From assembly GCF_945956965.1 (NCBI RefSeq), contig NZ_CAMFJS010000018.1, forward strand, positions 1 to 64,000: a stretch of 64,000 nucleotides of DNA. The letters are read 5' to 3'. Origin of the DNA: an uncultured Roseateles sp. (GTDB lineage Bacteria > Pseudomonadota > Gammaproteobacteria > Burkholderiales > Burkholderiaceae_C). The position numbers were made by a program, and so were the translations under genes. The notes under the pieces were generated by a model. The model did no database searches. It worked only from the letters and a program-made list of their open reading frames with translations, and had not been told where the DNA came from. Positions 1 to 8,094 of the stretch are shown here, one piece after another (position 1 is the stretch's first letter; each line of letters starts with the position of its first letter).

Positions 1-11
1 CCTAGCGGGTC

Positions 12-455
12 TTACTGGCTGATGGCTTGCGCCGCCTCCACCTGGGTTTCGAAATAGCGCTGGGCGCTGAAGGCGATGGTGCTCATCAGGCAGGTGCCGC
101 CGATCAGCAGGCACAGCACCACGCCGATGATGGCGGCCCAGCCGCTGGCGGGGGAAGCCTTGCCGGCGTTGTGTTGGCTGTCCCATTTCTCGTCGGGGGT
201 GAGGCCGTAGATGATGCCGCTGATCATGGCAATCACCAGCATCACGCCCAGCACAGGCATCAAGAACCAGGACAAGCGATCGTCCTGGCCCAGCTCGCCC
301 ATGCGGCGCACGCCGTACAGGCCGATCAGCGTAGGCAGGGGGAATGCCCAAGCCAGCTTGTCGCCAAGGCCGTAGAGGTAGAGGCGGTGCAGACCCAGGC
401 TGCCTAGCAGCAGGGAGAGCCAGGTGGCGACGGTCTTGGACTTGGCGCCGTTCAT
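12..455 (-). CDS. TM2 domain membrane protein
   Basis: This 147-residue protein opens with a TM2-type hairpin: a first hydrophobic segment around residues 9-20 followed by the short LGLHRLYLYG turn, and a second segment around 35-47. Two more membrane segments follow at about 62-82 and 104-125, which is longer than a minimal TM2 protein. The family role is unclear. The start codon overlaps the stop of the upstream acetyltransferase gene in an ATGA junction, so the two are probably translated together. The stop lies close to the left window edge, so the downstream neighbour is not visible. Confidence 0.75.
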   Translation of the reverse strand: MNGAKSKTVATWLSLLLGSLGLHRLYLYGLGDKLAWAFPLPTLIGLYGVRRMGELGQDDRLSWFLMPVLGVMLVIAMISGIIYGLTPDEKWDSQHNAGKASPASGWAAIIGVVLCLLIGGTCLMSTIAFSAQRYFETQVEAAQAISQ

Positions 456-1012
456 GCTCGCTCCTCCGGCTCGCTTTGATCGCCCAGACCCAGTTGGCGC
501 TGCATCATCACCACATCCAGCCAGCGGCCGAACTTCCAGCCCGCGCTTTCCAGCACGCCTTTGGGGCTGAAGCCCAGTGCTTTGTGCAGGCCGACCGATC
601 CGGCATTGGCAGAGTCGCCAATCACCGCCAGCATCTGCCTGGCCCCGGCTTGTTCGCAGCGCGCGATCAGCTCGGCCAGCAGAAGCCGGCCCAGGCCTTT
701 GCCTTGTGCGGAAGGTGCCAGATAGATGGAATCCTCCACGCAAAAGCGATAGGCCAGGCGAGGGCGGAAGTAGTTGGCATAGGCATAGCCTTGCACCTCG
801 CCGCCCACCTCGGCCACCAGCCAGGGCAGCTGGCGCGACAGCACTTCGGCGCGGCGGCGCTGCATTTCGGTCAGGTCGGGCACTTCGGTCTCAAAAGTGC
901 CGGTGCCGTGGAGCACGGCAGTGGCGTAAATGGCCTGGATGGCGGCGAGATCGGCCTCGGTGCTGGGCCGGATCGTGATGTTGCTGAGGATAATTGGGTT
1001 TTCTGTGCTCAT
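452..1012 (-). CDS. GNAT N-acetyltransferase, phosphinothricin acetyltransferase-like
   Basis: The 186-residue protein is a single GNAT domain that transfers acetyl from acetyl-CoA to an amine. The N-terminal ITIRPSTEADLAAIQAIY segment is the usual GNAT beta1-alpha1, and the acetyl-CoA loop is QGKGLGRLL at about residues 112-120. The HGTGTFETEVP and GWKFGRWLDVVMMQ stretches resemble the Pat/Bar and MnaT (YncA) subfamily, which acetylates phosphinothricin, methionine sulfoximine or similar amino acids. The actual substrate cannot be read from sequence. The gene is transcribed divergently from rpsP; its ATG lies only a few bases from the rpsP -35 element. Confidence 0.85.
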   Translation of the reverse strand: MSTENPIILSNITIRPSTEADLAAIQAIYATAVLHGTGTFETEVPDLTEMQRRRAEVLSRQLPWLVAEVGGEVQGYAYANYFRPRLAYRFCVEDSIYLAPSAQGKGLGRLLLAELIARCEQAGARQMLAVIGDSANAGSVGLHKALGFSPKGVLESAGWKFGRWLDVVMMQRQLGLGDQSEPEERA

Positions 1013-1017
1013 ATTCT

Positions 1018-1045
1018 TTGTCTGCCGCTCAGTCGAGTTTATAAT
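1018..1045 (+). promoter_or_regulatory. Sigma-70 type promoter of the rpsP operon
   Basis: A TTGTCT -35 hexamer and a perfect TATAAT -10 hexamer are separated by 16 bases. They face rpsP and are the only strong promoter-like pair seen before it. Transcription would start near position 1052, leaving a leader of about 250 nt. Confidence 0.7.
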
Positions 1046-1299
1046 GCTGGGTTTTGGCGCTGGTCGGATTGACTTCGAGATTTTCGAGTTTGTTCGGCGT
1101 ATCTACAGGGCCAACAACGGTGTTTCGGAAGGAAAAGCTTGCCGCCAGATGCGGCCGCTGAGTGAGAAGTTCGATTCAAGTCGAGCGCCGCTCAGAGGCA
1201 TTGTCAGGCACAAGACTCGTCCGAAACGCTACCCCGATCTGCTCGCCCTGAGTGTCTCCTGGTGCGGTGGACAACAAAATTCATCATTAAGGAAACATC
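1046..1299 (+). other. Long 5' leader of rpsP, no gene seen
   Basis: About 250 bases separate the predicted promoter from the rpsP start codon. I find no convincing coding region. An AAGGAAA Shine-Dalgarno sits just before the rpsP ATG. The length leaves room for a regulatory RNA structure, but none was proven by reading. Confidence 0.45.
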
Positions 1300-1557
1300 A
1301 TGGTTGTTATTCGTCTGGCTCGTGGCGGTTCTAAAAAGCGTCCTTTCTACAACATCGTCGTTGCAAACAGCCAGCAGCGTCGTGACGGCCGCTTCATCGA
1401 GAAGGTTGGCTTCTACAACCCCGTGGCTTCCGGCGCTGCCGAGCCGCTGCGCGTTGCCGTTGACCGCGTGAACTACTGGGTTGGCGTTGGCGCCCAGCTG
1501 TCGCCTACCGTCGAGCGTCTGGTGACCCAGGCCAAGAAGGCCGTTGTTGCTGCCTGA
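1300..1557 (+). CDS. rpsP: 30S ribosomal protein S16
   Basis: This 85-residue basic protein begins [20 protein letters not shown], the diagnostic start of bacterial S16, and has the family's full length. S16 binds 16S rRNA and is needed for 30S assembly. The ATG has a clear AAGGAAA ribosome binding site. It is the first gene of rpsP-rimM-trmD, with rimM 11 bases downstream, an order conserved in proteobacteria that links ribosome assembly to tRNA modification. Codon choice is more biased towards GTT/GCT-type codons than in neighbouring genes, as expected of a highly expressed gene. Confidence 0.98.
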   Translation: MVVIRLARGGSKKRPFYNIVVANSQQRRDGRFIEKVGFYNPVASGAAEPLRVAVDRVNYWVGVGAQLSPTVERLVTQAKKAVVAA

Positions 1558-1568
1558 TTGACTGAGAA

Positions 1569-2204
1569 ATGACAAGATCACCCGCCGCTACCCGCTCGCC
1601 TTCGCCCGCTGCCGATGAGGTGGCTTGGCCCGAGGATGCGATTGAGGTCGGGTGTATTCTTGATGCCTGGGGCGTCAAGGGCTGGTTCAAGGTGCAAGCC
1701 TATTCCAGCGACGCCCAGGCACTTTTTTCCTCGCGCCGCTGGTTTCTCAAGCGGCCCGAGGTCGCTGGCCAAGCTGGCCCGGCGATAGCAGCTGTGGCGG
1801 GCGCGAAAGCGCTGCCGCGACTGCTGAAAATTCTTTCGATCCGCGAGCATGGCGAGGGCCTGGTGGCCAACGCCCAAGAGTGCGCGGATCGCAACGCGGC
1901 GGAGAGCTTGCGCGGCGCGCGCATCTTCATCTCGCGTTCGGCTTTTCCGGCTGCAGACCCGGATGAGTATTACTGGGTCGATCTGATTGGTTTGGCCGTG
2001 GTCAACCGCCAGGGTGAAACCTTGGGTCAGGTCGAAGGCCTCATTGATGCCGGCCCGCACAGCGTTCTGCGCATCATCCCGCCGGGATTGGTGGCGCCGG
2101 TCAAGCCTGACCAAGAACGACTGGTGCCTTTTGTGGCCAAGTTTGTCGACGATGTCGACCTTGAACAGCGCGTGATCACCGTGGATTGGGGTCTGGACTT
2201 CTAA
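1569..2204 (+). CDS. rimM: 16S rRNA processing protein RimM
   Basis: RimM is a 30S maturation factor that binds S19 and helps form the 16S 3' head domain. The 211-residue protein has the N-terminal barrel motif IEVGCILDAWGVKGWFKVQ near residue 26 and the C-terminal PRC-barrel with DEYYWVDLIGL and LVPFVAKFVDDVDL. It carries a roughly 25-residue N-terminal extension compared with E. coli RimM, as many betaproteobacterial forms do. It lies between rpsP and trmD in the same operon, 21 bases before trmD. Confidence 0.97.
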   Translation: MTRSPAATRSPSPAADEVAWPEDAIEVGCILDAWGVKGWFKVQAYSSDAQALFSSRRWFLKRPEVAGQAGPAIAAVAGAKALPRLLKILSIREHGEGLVANAQECADRNAAESLRGARIFISRSAFPAADPDEYYWVDLIGLAVVNRQGETLGQVEGLIDAGPHSVLRIIPPGLVAPVKPDQERLVPFVAKFVDDVDLEQRVITVDWGLDF

Positions 2205-2225
2205 GTTCAGGGCCGGCGCTCAGCC

Positions 2226-3005
2226 ATGCGCTTCGACATCATCACTTTGTTCCCCGAATTGTTCGGGCCGCATCTCAGCCAGGGCGTGACTCGCCGTGCC
2301 TTCGAGAGTGGTCAAGTCGACGCACGCCTGTGGCAGTTGCGCGACTTCGCTGATGACAACTACCGCCGTGTCGATGATCGCCCCTACGGCGGCGGCCCTG
2401 GCATGGTGATGTTGGTGGAGCCGCTGGAGCGCGCCATTGCTGCCGTCAAGGCCCAGCGCCTGGAGGCGGGTGCGGATGTTGGCCAACCGCCCGCGGTGAT
2501 TCATTTCAGCCCCACCGGCCGGCGCATCGATCAGGCCTTGGTGCAGGAATTGGCGCAAGGGCAGGGCGGCGTGCTGCTGTGCGGGCGCTACGAAGGCATG
2601 GATCAGCGCTTTCTGGATCGCCATGTCACCCTGGAGCTGAGTCTGGGTGACTTTGTGCTGTCGGGCGGCGAGTTGCCGGCCTTGGCCTTGCTGGATGCCA
2701 TTGCCCGCCTGCAAGACGGTGTACTCAATGATGCACAAAGCCATCAGCAAGACAGCTTTTCTGATGGCCTGCTGGATTGCCCGCATTACAGCCGGCCGGA
2801 GGTATTGACTGGCTTGCCGGGACAAGACGAGGCCTTGCCGGTGCCGGCAGTCTTGATGTCGGGTCATCACGCGCATATCGCCCGCTGGCGGCGCGAGCGC
2901 TCGCTGGAAATCACCTGGCGCCGGCGCCCCGATTTGATTCTGGCGGCCCGTGCGGCAGGCCGTTTGAGCAAGCTCGACGAGCGATTTCTCGCCCAACTTG
3001 CCTAG
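2226..3005 (+). CDS. trmD: tRNA (guanine(37)-N1)-methyltransferase
   Basis: TrmD methylates G37 next to the anticodon and prevents +1 frameshifting. The 259-residue protein shows [13 protein letters not shown] at the start, the [13 protein letters not shown] segment near residue 50, and the trefoil-knot SAM site [12 protein letters not shown] followed by [20 protein letters not shown]. Length and all motifs match active SPOUT-family TrmD enzymes. It is the third gene of the rpsP operon. The next gene, rplS, is 178 bases further on and appears to have its own promoter. Confidence 0.98.
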   Translation: MRFDIITLFPELFGPHLSQGVTRRAFESGQVDARLWQLRDFADDNYRRVDDRPYGGGPGMVMLVEPLERAIAAVKAQRLEAGADVGQPPAVIHFSPTGRRIDQALVQELAQGQGGVLLCGRYEGMDQRFLDRHVTLELSLGDFVLSGGELPALALLDAIARLQDGVLNDAQSHQQDSFSDGLLDCPHYSRPEVLTGLPGQDEALPVPAVLMSGHHAHIARWRRERSLEITWRRRPDLILAARAAGRLSKLDERFLAQLA

Positions 3006-3027
3006 ATCCCCTAAGGCGCGCTATACT
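2998..3027 (+). promoter_or_regulatory. Probable sigma-70 promoter of rplS
   Basis: TTGCCT and TATACT hexamers lie 18 bases apart, straddling the end of trmD. The start point would be near 3034, giving rplS a leader of about 150 nt. Read-through from the rpsP promoter is equally possible, so this may be a secondary promoter. Confidence 0.55.
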
Positions 3028-3183
3028 AGTAGGCTGTTCGATCCTCTGGTGGGCCGAATCGGTTGAGGTTTTAAGCGGGGTTGTTTACCCAGCCGCGCGG
3101 GCCGCAGCCAAATTTTTTAGTCACTTTGGCCGTCTTCTGATGAGTTCAAAGGTCGGCGCCGCCATGATCACTAGGAGAACTCC

Positions 3184-3537
3184 ATGGACTTGATCCAAAC
3201 CCTTGAGCAAGAAGAAATTGCTCGTCTGAACAAGACCTTCCCGGTCTACTGCCCTGGCGACACGGTCATCGTGAGCGTCAACGTCGTTGAAGGCACACGC
3301 AAGCGCGTGCAGGCTTTCGAAGGCGTGGTCATTGCCAAGCGCAATCGCGGTCTGAATTCGAGCTTCATCGTTCGTAAGATTTCGAACGGCGAAGGCGTTG
3401 AGCGTACGTTCCAGCTGTACAGCCCTTTGATCGCTTCGATCGAAGTCAAGCGCCGCGGTGATGTCCGTCGCGCCAAGCTGTACTACCTGCGCGACCGTTC
3501 GGGCAAGTCGGCTCGTATCAAGGAAAAATTGGGCTGA
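3184..3537 (+). CDS. rplS: 50S ribosomal protein L19
   Basis: L19 sits at the 30S-50S interface. The 117-residue protein has the family signature [19 protein letters not shown], then [20 protein letters not shown] and the C-terminal [20 protein letters not shown]. An AGGAG ribosome binding site stands eight bases before the ATG. It follows trmD as in most proteobacteria, and a strong intrinsic terminator follows directly, ending the cluster. Confidence 0.98.
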   Translation: MDLIQTLEQEEIARLNKTFPVYCPGDTVIVSVNVVEGTRKRVQAFEGVVIAKRNRGLNSSFIVRKISNGEGVERTFQLYSPLIASIEVKRRGDVRRAKLYYLRDRSGKSARIKEKLG

Positions 3538-3571
3538 ATCGCGGATCTTTGATCCCGAGTCAAACCAGGGG

Positions 3572-3605
3572 AAAACCGCCCGAAGCTTGCTTCCGGCGGT
3601 TTTTT
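3572..3605 (+). terminator. Intrinsic terminator after rplS
   Basis: An A-rich left arm AAAACCGCC and right arm GGCGGTTTTTT form a stem of nine GC/AT pairs plus one C-C mismatch around a CTTG loop, followed by six T residues. Confidence 0.88.
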
Positions 3606-3624
3606 CTTTGCCTGAGGTTCTTGC

Positions 3625-4320
3625 ATGTCCCGACCCCCTTTGCTGAATCCGCAAGCCGTGCCTGCGCTGGGCTTTGACAGCCATTTGCCGGCCGTTGAAG
3701 CGGCTCGCCTGCGCCCCGAAGCCTTGCGCGCGCGGCTGGCTGCGCCGCCGCTCTGGCAGCCTGAATTCAAGGGCGATGGTGGCAGCTTTGACGCTCGTCC
3801 TCCGGCCAATGCCGCAGTCTTGATTCCCTTGGTGATGCGAGAGCAGGGCGTCCAGGTGTTGCTGACGCGCCGCACTGAGCATCTGCGTTCGCATGCCGGT
3901 CAGATCAGCTTTCCGGGTGGGCGCATGGAAGCCACAGATGCCTCGCCCGAGGCCGCGGCCTTGCGCGAAACCAAGGAAGAAATTGGCTTGGATGCTGAGT
4001 ACATCGAAGTCATCGGCCAGTTGCCCATCTACGCCACGGTGACCTCCTTCCAGGTTCATCCCGTTGTGGCCCTGGTGCGGCCGGGTTTCGAGCTGCATTT
4101 GGATGCTTATGAAGTCGCCGAGGCCTTCGAGGTGCCTCTGAGCTTTTTGATGACGCCCGCCCAGCATCAGCGCCACCGCTTTGTGTATGACGGCGGCGAG
4201 CGCCACTTCTACTCGATGCCTTGGTCACCTGCCGGCAGTCAAATCCAGCCCTCGCCTTACTTTATTTGGGGCGCCACCGCGGCGATCTTGCGCAACTTCT
4301 ACCGCTTGCTTTCGGCATGA
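3625..4320 (+). CDS. CoA pyrophosphatase, NUDIX family
   Basis: This 231-residue protein is a NUDIX hydrolase of the NudL/PCD1 type, which splits CoA and its derivatives to 3'-phospho-ADP and phosphopantetheine. The NUDIX box runs GGRMEATDASPEAAALRETK then EEIGL at about residues 96-120, preceded by the CoA-hydrolase hallmark LLTRRTEHLRSHAGQISFPG. The last third (FYSMPW and the PYFIWGATAAILRNFY tail) also fits this subfamily. It starts after the rplS terminator and is followed 28 bases later by the CobD-like gene. Confidence 0.92.
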   Translation: MSRPPLLNPQAVPALGFDSHLPAVEAARLRPEALRARLAAPPLWQPEFKGDGGSFDARPPANAAVLIPLVMREQGVQVLLTRRTEHLRSHAGQISFPGGRMEATDASPEAAALRETKEEIGLDAEYIEVIGQLPIYATVTSFQVHPVVALVRPGFELHLDAYEVAEAFEVPLSFLMTPAQHQRHRFVYDGGERHFYSMPWSPAGSQIQPSPYFIWGATAAILRNFYRLLSA

Positions 4321-4348
4321 AGCGAAGCGCCCGCTATCATCTCCGGCC

Positions 4349-5338
4349 ATGAACTTCTTCGCGGTCCTTTTGGCTTTGCTGTGTGAACAGCTCAAACCCC
4401 TTCGCCATGGCAATGGCATTCACCGCGCCGTGATTGGCTGGGTCCGCTGGACCGGTCGGAACTTCGATGCCGGGCGCGAACATCACTCCACCATCGTCTG
4501 GGCCATCACGGTGCTGGGCCCGGCTTTGGCCGTGGCCATCGCGTACCTGGCCGTACGCCATTTCAGCCTGCTACTGGCTTTGGCTTTGGATGTGGCGGTC
4601 TTGTATCTGACCCTGGGCTTTCGCCAGTTCAGCCACTACTTCACCGATATCCGCGATGCGCTGGAGCGCGCTGACGACAACGAGGCGCGCCGCCTGTTGT
4701 CGGAATGGCGCCACCTTGATGCCAGCGAGCTGCCCCGGACCGAGCTCGTTCGCCATGCCATTGAGCATTCGCTGCTGGCCGCGCACCGCCATGTGTTCGG
4801 CGTGTTCTTCTGCTTCATCTTGTTCTCGACCCTGGGGCTCGGACCGGCCGGGGCGGTGCTGTACCGCATGGCCGAGTTTGCCGGCCGTTACTGGGCATTT
4901 AAGAGTCGCACGCTGGATGCGCCCACCAATGAACGCTTGATGCTGCTCTCGCGCCGTTTGTTTGGTTTGATCGACTATATGCCGGCCCGTTTTACCGCCG
5001 CGGGCTTCACCATTGTGGGCAATTTCGAAGAAGCGGTGAACGGCTGGCGGCGGGATGCCCGGCTGTGGCTGCACCCGAACGAGGGCATCATCTTGGCCTC
5101 GGCCGCCGGTGCGCTGGGCTTGCAGCTCGGCGGCGTAGCCGCCCCAGGCGTGACGCCAGACCGCAGCAAGACCTTCAGCTCCGGCGTGGATGCTGATGCC
5201 ACCGGAGCTGACGGCTCCACCCCTGGCCAGATTCCGCAGCTGGGGCATTTGCAGAGCGTGGTCGGCCTGATCTGGCGCTCTGTCGTGCTGTGGATGCTTT
5301 TGCTGGCCTTGCTGACGCTGGCGAATTTGTTGGGTTGA
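4349..5338 (+). CDS. CobD/CbiB family membrane protein
   Basis: The 329-residue protein belongs to the CobD/CbiB family. Classical members attach aminopropanol to cobyric acid in cobalamin synthesis; AmpE, a beta-lactamase-induction sensor, is a relative. I chose the ATG giving MNFFAVLLALLCEQLKPL, a hydrophobic first helix with the family's conserved Glu. Further membrane segments occur near residues 48-66, 70-88, 145-165 and 305-325. No other cobalamin gene is in the window, and betaproteobacteria usually keep this gene next to the NUDIX gene outside cob clusters, so a direct cobalamin role is uncertain. Confidence 0.82.
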   Translation: MNFFAVLLALLCEQLKPLRHGNGIHRAVIGWVRWTGRNFDAGREHHSTIVWAITVLGPALAVAIAYLAVRHFSLLLALALDVAVLYLTLGFRQFSHYFTDIRDALERADDNEARRLLSEWRHLDASELPRTELVRHAIEHSLLAAHRHVFGVFFCFILFSTLGLGPAGAVLYRMAEFAGRYWAFKSRTLDAPTNERLMLLSRRLFGLIDYMPARFTAAGFTIVGNFEEAVNGWRRDARLWLHPNEGIILASAAGALGLQLGGVAAPGVTPDRSKTFSSGVDADATGADGSTPGQIPQLGHLQSVVGLIWRSVVLWMLLLALLTLANLLG

Positions 5339-5426
5339 GGTCGCCGTCAAGTCCCAAAACGGCCTTGATGTTTGGGATTGACGGGCAAGCGAGGCACAAT
5401 GGCGAGGTCGGCTGACTCAGTGCGAC

Positions 5427-5453
5427 TAAAGTTTTCTGTGGTCCGGCCGAAAA
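5427..5453 (+). promoter_or_regulatory. Flagellar sigma-28 (FliA) promoter
   Basis: The -35 box TAAAGTTT matches the FliA consensus at all eight positions, the spacer is exactly 11 bases, and the -10 box GCCGAAAA matches GCCGATAA at seven of eight. It points at the EF-hand gene whose ATG is 93 bases beyond the -10 box. Confidence 0.82.
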
Positions 5454-5545
5454 CTGAGCGAGAACCATCTTTTTTCGATCGCTTCTCTTGTCTAGAGCGC
5501 TCAATTCTGGGTGGCTTCGTCAAGTCTTCCTCGCGGAGGTTTGCC

Positions 5546-6076
5546 ATGATTGCATCAATATCGAATTCATCCGATCCCGTCGGATTGGCCCTGAGGCCAA
5601 CACTTGAAGATCTCAGCAAGCGGCGAGAGCTGCAGTCGTCCCTGCCTGCCCAGCCTACAAACGCCGCTAGCGCCACTGACACCGGATCTGCCGTGGTGGC
5701 TATTTCCAGCGAAGGCGCGCGCCGCGCTGCCCAGGCCGACGCTCAGCCTGCTGCGAAGCCGAGCAAGCCGCCACCAGAGCCAGCATTCAGCGAGACCCCT
5801 GTGTCAACCGCCGTCGCCAATGCCATCAATGCAGCTCCTGCCCCCGCACCCAGCACCGTCGACAGCACCAACACCACCGGCTCGGTAAAGCGTTTCAAGG
5901 ATGCCGACTCCAACCAAGATGGCCGCGTCAGCGTTCTGGAGGCCCGGGCTTACGATTTCAAGCATCCCAGCATTCCAGCCCCGCAACTTGATGGCGATGT
6001 GGCCGTGAACCGTTCGGCCAGCGCCGACGTCAAGGCCTACGAGGCGGTAGCCCGCTCGGGCAAGAGCAACGCCTGA
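5546..6076 (+). CDS. EF-hand domain protein, FliA-dependent
   Basis: A 176-residue Ala/Pro/Ser-rich protein without recognisable enzyme domains. One canonical calcium-binding EF-hand loop, DADSNQDGRVSVLE, lies around residues 119-132 with acidic or oxygen ligands at positions 1, 3, 5 and 12. A second, degenerate loop may follow at QLDGDVAVNRSAS. There is no clear signal peptide or membrane helix. The start was set at the ATG preceded by GCGGAGGT; the reading frame stays open further upstream, but that part lies within the predicted promoter. The sigma-28 promoter suggests expression with late flagellar genes, so a motility or chemotaxis accessory role is inferred, not shown. Confidence 0.72.
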   Translation: MIASISNSSDPVGLALRPTLEDLSKRRELQSSLPAQPTNAASATDTGSAVVAISSEGARRAAQADAQPAAKPSKPPPEPAFSETPVSTAVANAINAAPAPAPSTVDSTNTTGSVKRFKDADSNQDGRVSVLEARAYDFKHPSIPAPQLDGDVAVNRSASADVKAYEAVARSGKSNA

Positions 6077-6123
6077 TCTGCAGTTGCATGCCTCTGCGGC
6101 CCTTGCAGTCGCTGCAGCCAATA

Positions 6124-6149
6124 AAAAAGCCCGCGACTGCGGGCTTTTT
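6124..6149. terminator. Bidirectional intrinsic terminator
   Basis: GCCCGC and GCGGGC pair around a GACT loop, flanked by an A-tract on the left and a T-tract on the right. It separates the convergent EF-hand and Tim44-domain genes and can serve both. Confidence 0.88.
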
Positions 6150-6177
6150 GTTGTCCGTGTTGAACGGTGGCAGCCGA

Positions 6178-7143
6178 TCAGGCGCGGGCTTGAATCCCGG
6201 CGATGGCCCATTCACGGCTTTCGTCTAGTGGGCGAACCAGGTGCCAGACTTCGTCGAAGTTTTCGGCGGCGGCCTCGCTTTGTTCGCGGATCAGGCCCCA
6301 GAAGCGCACGCTGACGATTTGCTGGCCATCCTCTTGGGCGCGCTCGACCACTTGGGCGTCGAGTTGCAGCACATCGGTGCGTTGGGCGGCACCCTTGCGG
6401 TCCAGCAAGTCCTGTTGCACCACACCGAACATCTCGGGTGTGGTGAAGCGGCGCAGATCGGCTTGATCGCCGCTGTCATTGGCGGCCTGCAGGCGGATGA
6501 AAACGCGTTTGGCCAATTGCTCGAAACCGGCGGTGTCAAACCCGTCATTCAGCGCAGCTGCAGGTGCCACGGCCGCCGCGGCCGGGGCATTGGCAGCCCC
6601 TGTAAAGGCGGCTGGGCTGGGCTGTACCGGGGCAGCAGGCACCGGCATTGGCTGCGAGGCAGCTGGCTGCATGGGGTTTGCTGGCGAAGGCTGGAAAGGC
6701 GCGCCGGCACCCGCGAACTGCATGCCCTGGGCGTCAGGCTTCGGCGTTGCGAATTTGCGCATCAGGAAGCGGATCAGGAAGAAGGCCGCGCCGGCCAGCA
6801 GCAACATGGTCATCATATTGGCGAGCGCACCGCCCATGCCGAAGTGGCTGGCCAAAGCGGCAATACCCAGGCCCGCGGCCAGGCCGGCGAGCGGACCCAT
6901 CCAGCTGCTCTTGGGCTTGGCAGCAGCCGCTGCCGGGGCTGCGGGCGCAGCCGGCGCGGCTTGCTGTGGGGCCGGTGAGGCTTGTTGGGCCGGAGCGCCC
7001 TTGCTGGCGTCGTGAGGCTGGGTCGGGGTCGCGCGTTTCATGCCCGAAGAGCCGCCGCCGCCCAGGCGCTTGGCATGGGCGTCAAACGAGGCCACGCCCA
7101 GGGCGCAAACCGCAATCAGTGCAGACAGAACAACACGTTTCAC
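6178..7143 (-). CDS. Tim44 domain protein, membrane-anchored
   Basis: The 321-residue protein has a signal-like N-terminus ending DAHA near residue 24, a Gly/Ser patch, a long Ala/Pro/Gln-rich linker (about 45-80), two hydrophobic segments near 82-102 and 106-124, a second Pro/Ala linker, and a C-terminal Tim44-like domain from about residue 205 (FDTAGFEQLAKRVFIRLQAA). In bacteria such proteins are inner-membrane anchored with the Tim44 fold outside or below the membrane; their function is not established. It is followed by the shared terminator. Confidence 0.82.
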   Translation of the reverse strand: MKRVVLSALIAVCALGVASFDAHAKRLGGGGSSGMKRATPTQPHDASKGAPAQQASPAPQQAAPAAPAAPAAAAAKPKSSWMGPLAGLAAGLGIAALASHFGMGGALANMMTMLLLAGAAFFLIRFLMRKFATPKPDAQGMQFAGAGAPFQPSPANPMQPAASQPMPVPAAPVQPSPAAFTGAANAPAAAAVAPAAALNDGFDTAGFEQLAKRVFIRLQAANDSGDQADLRRFTTPEMFGVVQQDLLDRKGAAQRTDVLQLDAQVVERAQEDGQQIVSVRFWGLIREQSEAAAENFDEVWHLVRPLDESREWAIAGIQARA

Positions 7144-7323
7144 AAAATCTCCTCAAAGCCTTCTGGGGCTGAATATGGGCTGAAGTGGGCTGGATGCCGG
7201 CTGGCGAAGGCCGCGCCGGCTCAGGTCAAAAACGCCCGCTGACACAAGGTGGGGCCGAGGGTAGCGTTCTTCAAGCCAGCTTTGTTCGATGCGCGCCCTT
7301 TGTGTAAAAAAATGCAAAGCGCT

Positions 7324-8094
7324 TCACGCTTCTCGCACATCCGCCAATACCTGGCTGCCGAAATCGTCGCGTTGCAGCATGGTTAGCACTTTGCTCGCGG
7401 CCTGCTCGGGGCTCATCAATTGACCGCTGGCCTTGAAGTTGGCGAACACCGCAACGTCGGGGAACTTGGCCGGGTCGCCACTGCGCAAGGCCACTTGCAT
7501 ATCGGTGTCGATGATGCCCGGCGCCAGCGAGACGATGCGGGCGCCATCCGGCTTGGCGGCTTCATCCAGGGCCATGGCGCGCGACAAATTGTCCATGCCA
7601 GCCTTGGCGGCGCAGTACGCGGCCGAGCCGGCCATGGCTCGCCGCCCGAGACCCGAGGAAATATTGAGAATGCGCCGCGCCGAGCCCAGGCTGGCGGTGG
7701 CGCGCAGAAAGGCGCTGCTCAGCAGCAGGCAAGCTTCCAGGCCCACGCGCAAGGCGTTTGAAAGCTCCTCCAAGCTGGCCTCGTCCACCGGGCCCGGCGT
7801 GGCCACCACACCGGCGTTATTGATCAGGGTGGCTTCGGAGAAGCGGCCCGGCTCTTGCGCTTGCAGCCAGGCTTGCAAATGCTGGGCGGCGGCCAGGGGC
7901 TGATTCAGGTCAAGCTCCCATTGCTCCAGCGCCAGACCTTGCGCCTGGGCGTGGGCATGCAGGGCCGCGCTGCGTTTGCGGGCAATGCCGATCACCAGAT
8001 GGCCGGGAGCCAGTAGTTGGCGGGCAATGGCTTCACCCATGCCGCGAGAACTGCCGGTGACGATGTAGAGCGCGGTTTTTTGCTGGGTACTCAT
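7324..8094 (-). CDS. SDR family oxidoreductase
   Basis: A 256-residue classical short-chain dehydrogenase. The NAD(P)-binding motif TGSSRGMGEAIA is at residues 13-24, the structural NNAG at about 91-94, and the catalytic Ser with YCAAK (Tyr-x-x-x-Lys) around 160-165. The basic residue after the glycine motif favours NADP. The pattern resembles sepiapterin-reductase or benzil-reductase-like SDRs, but the substrate is not deducible. Its start overlaps the stop of the DUF938 gene by four bases. Confidence 0.88.
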   Translation of the reverse strand: MSTQQKTALYIVTGSSRGMGEAIARQLLAPGHLVIGIARKRSAALHAHAQAQGLALEQWELDLNQPLAAAQHLQAWLQAQEPGRFSEATLINNAGVVATPGPVDEASLEELSNALRVGLEACLLLSSAFLRATASLGSARRILNISSGLGRRAMAGSAAYCAAKAGMDNLSRAMALDEAAKPDGARIVSLAPGIIDTDMQVALRSGDPAKFPDVAVFANFKASGQLMSPEQAASKVLTMLQRDDFGSQVLADVREA

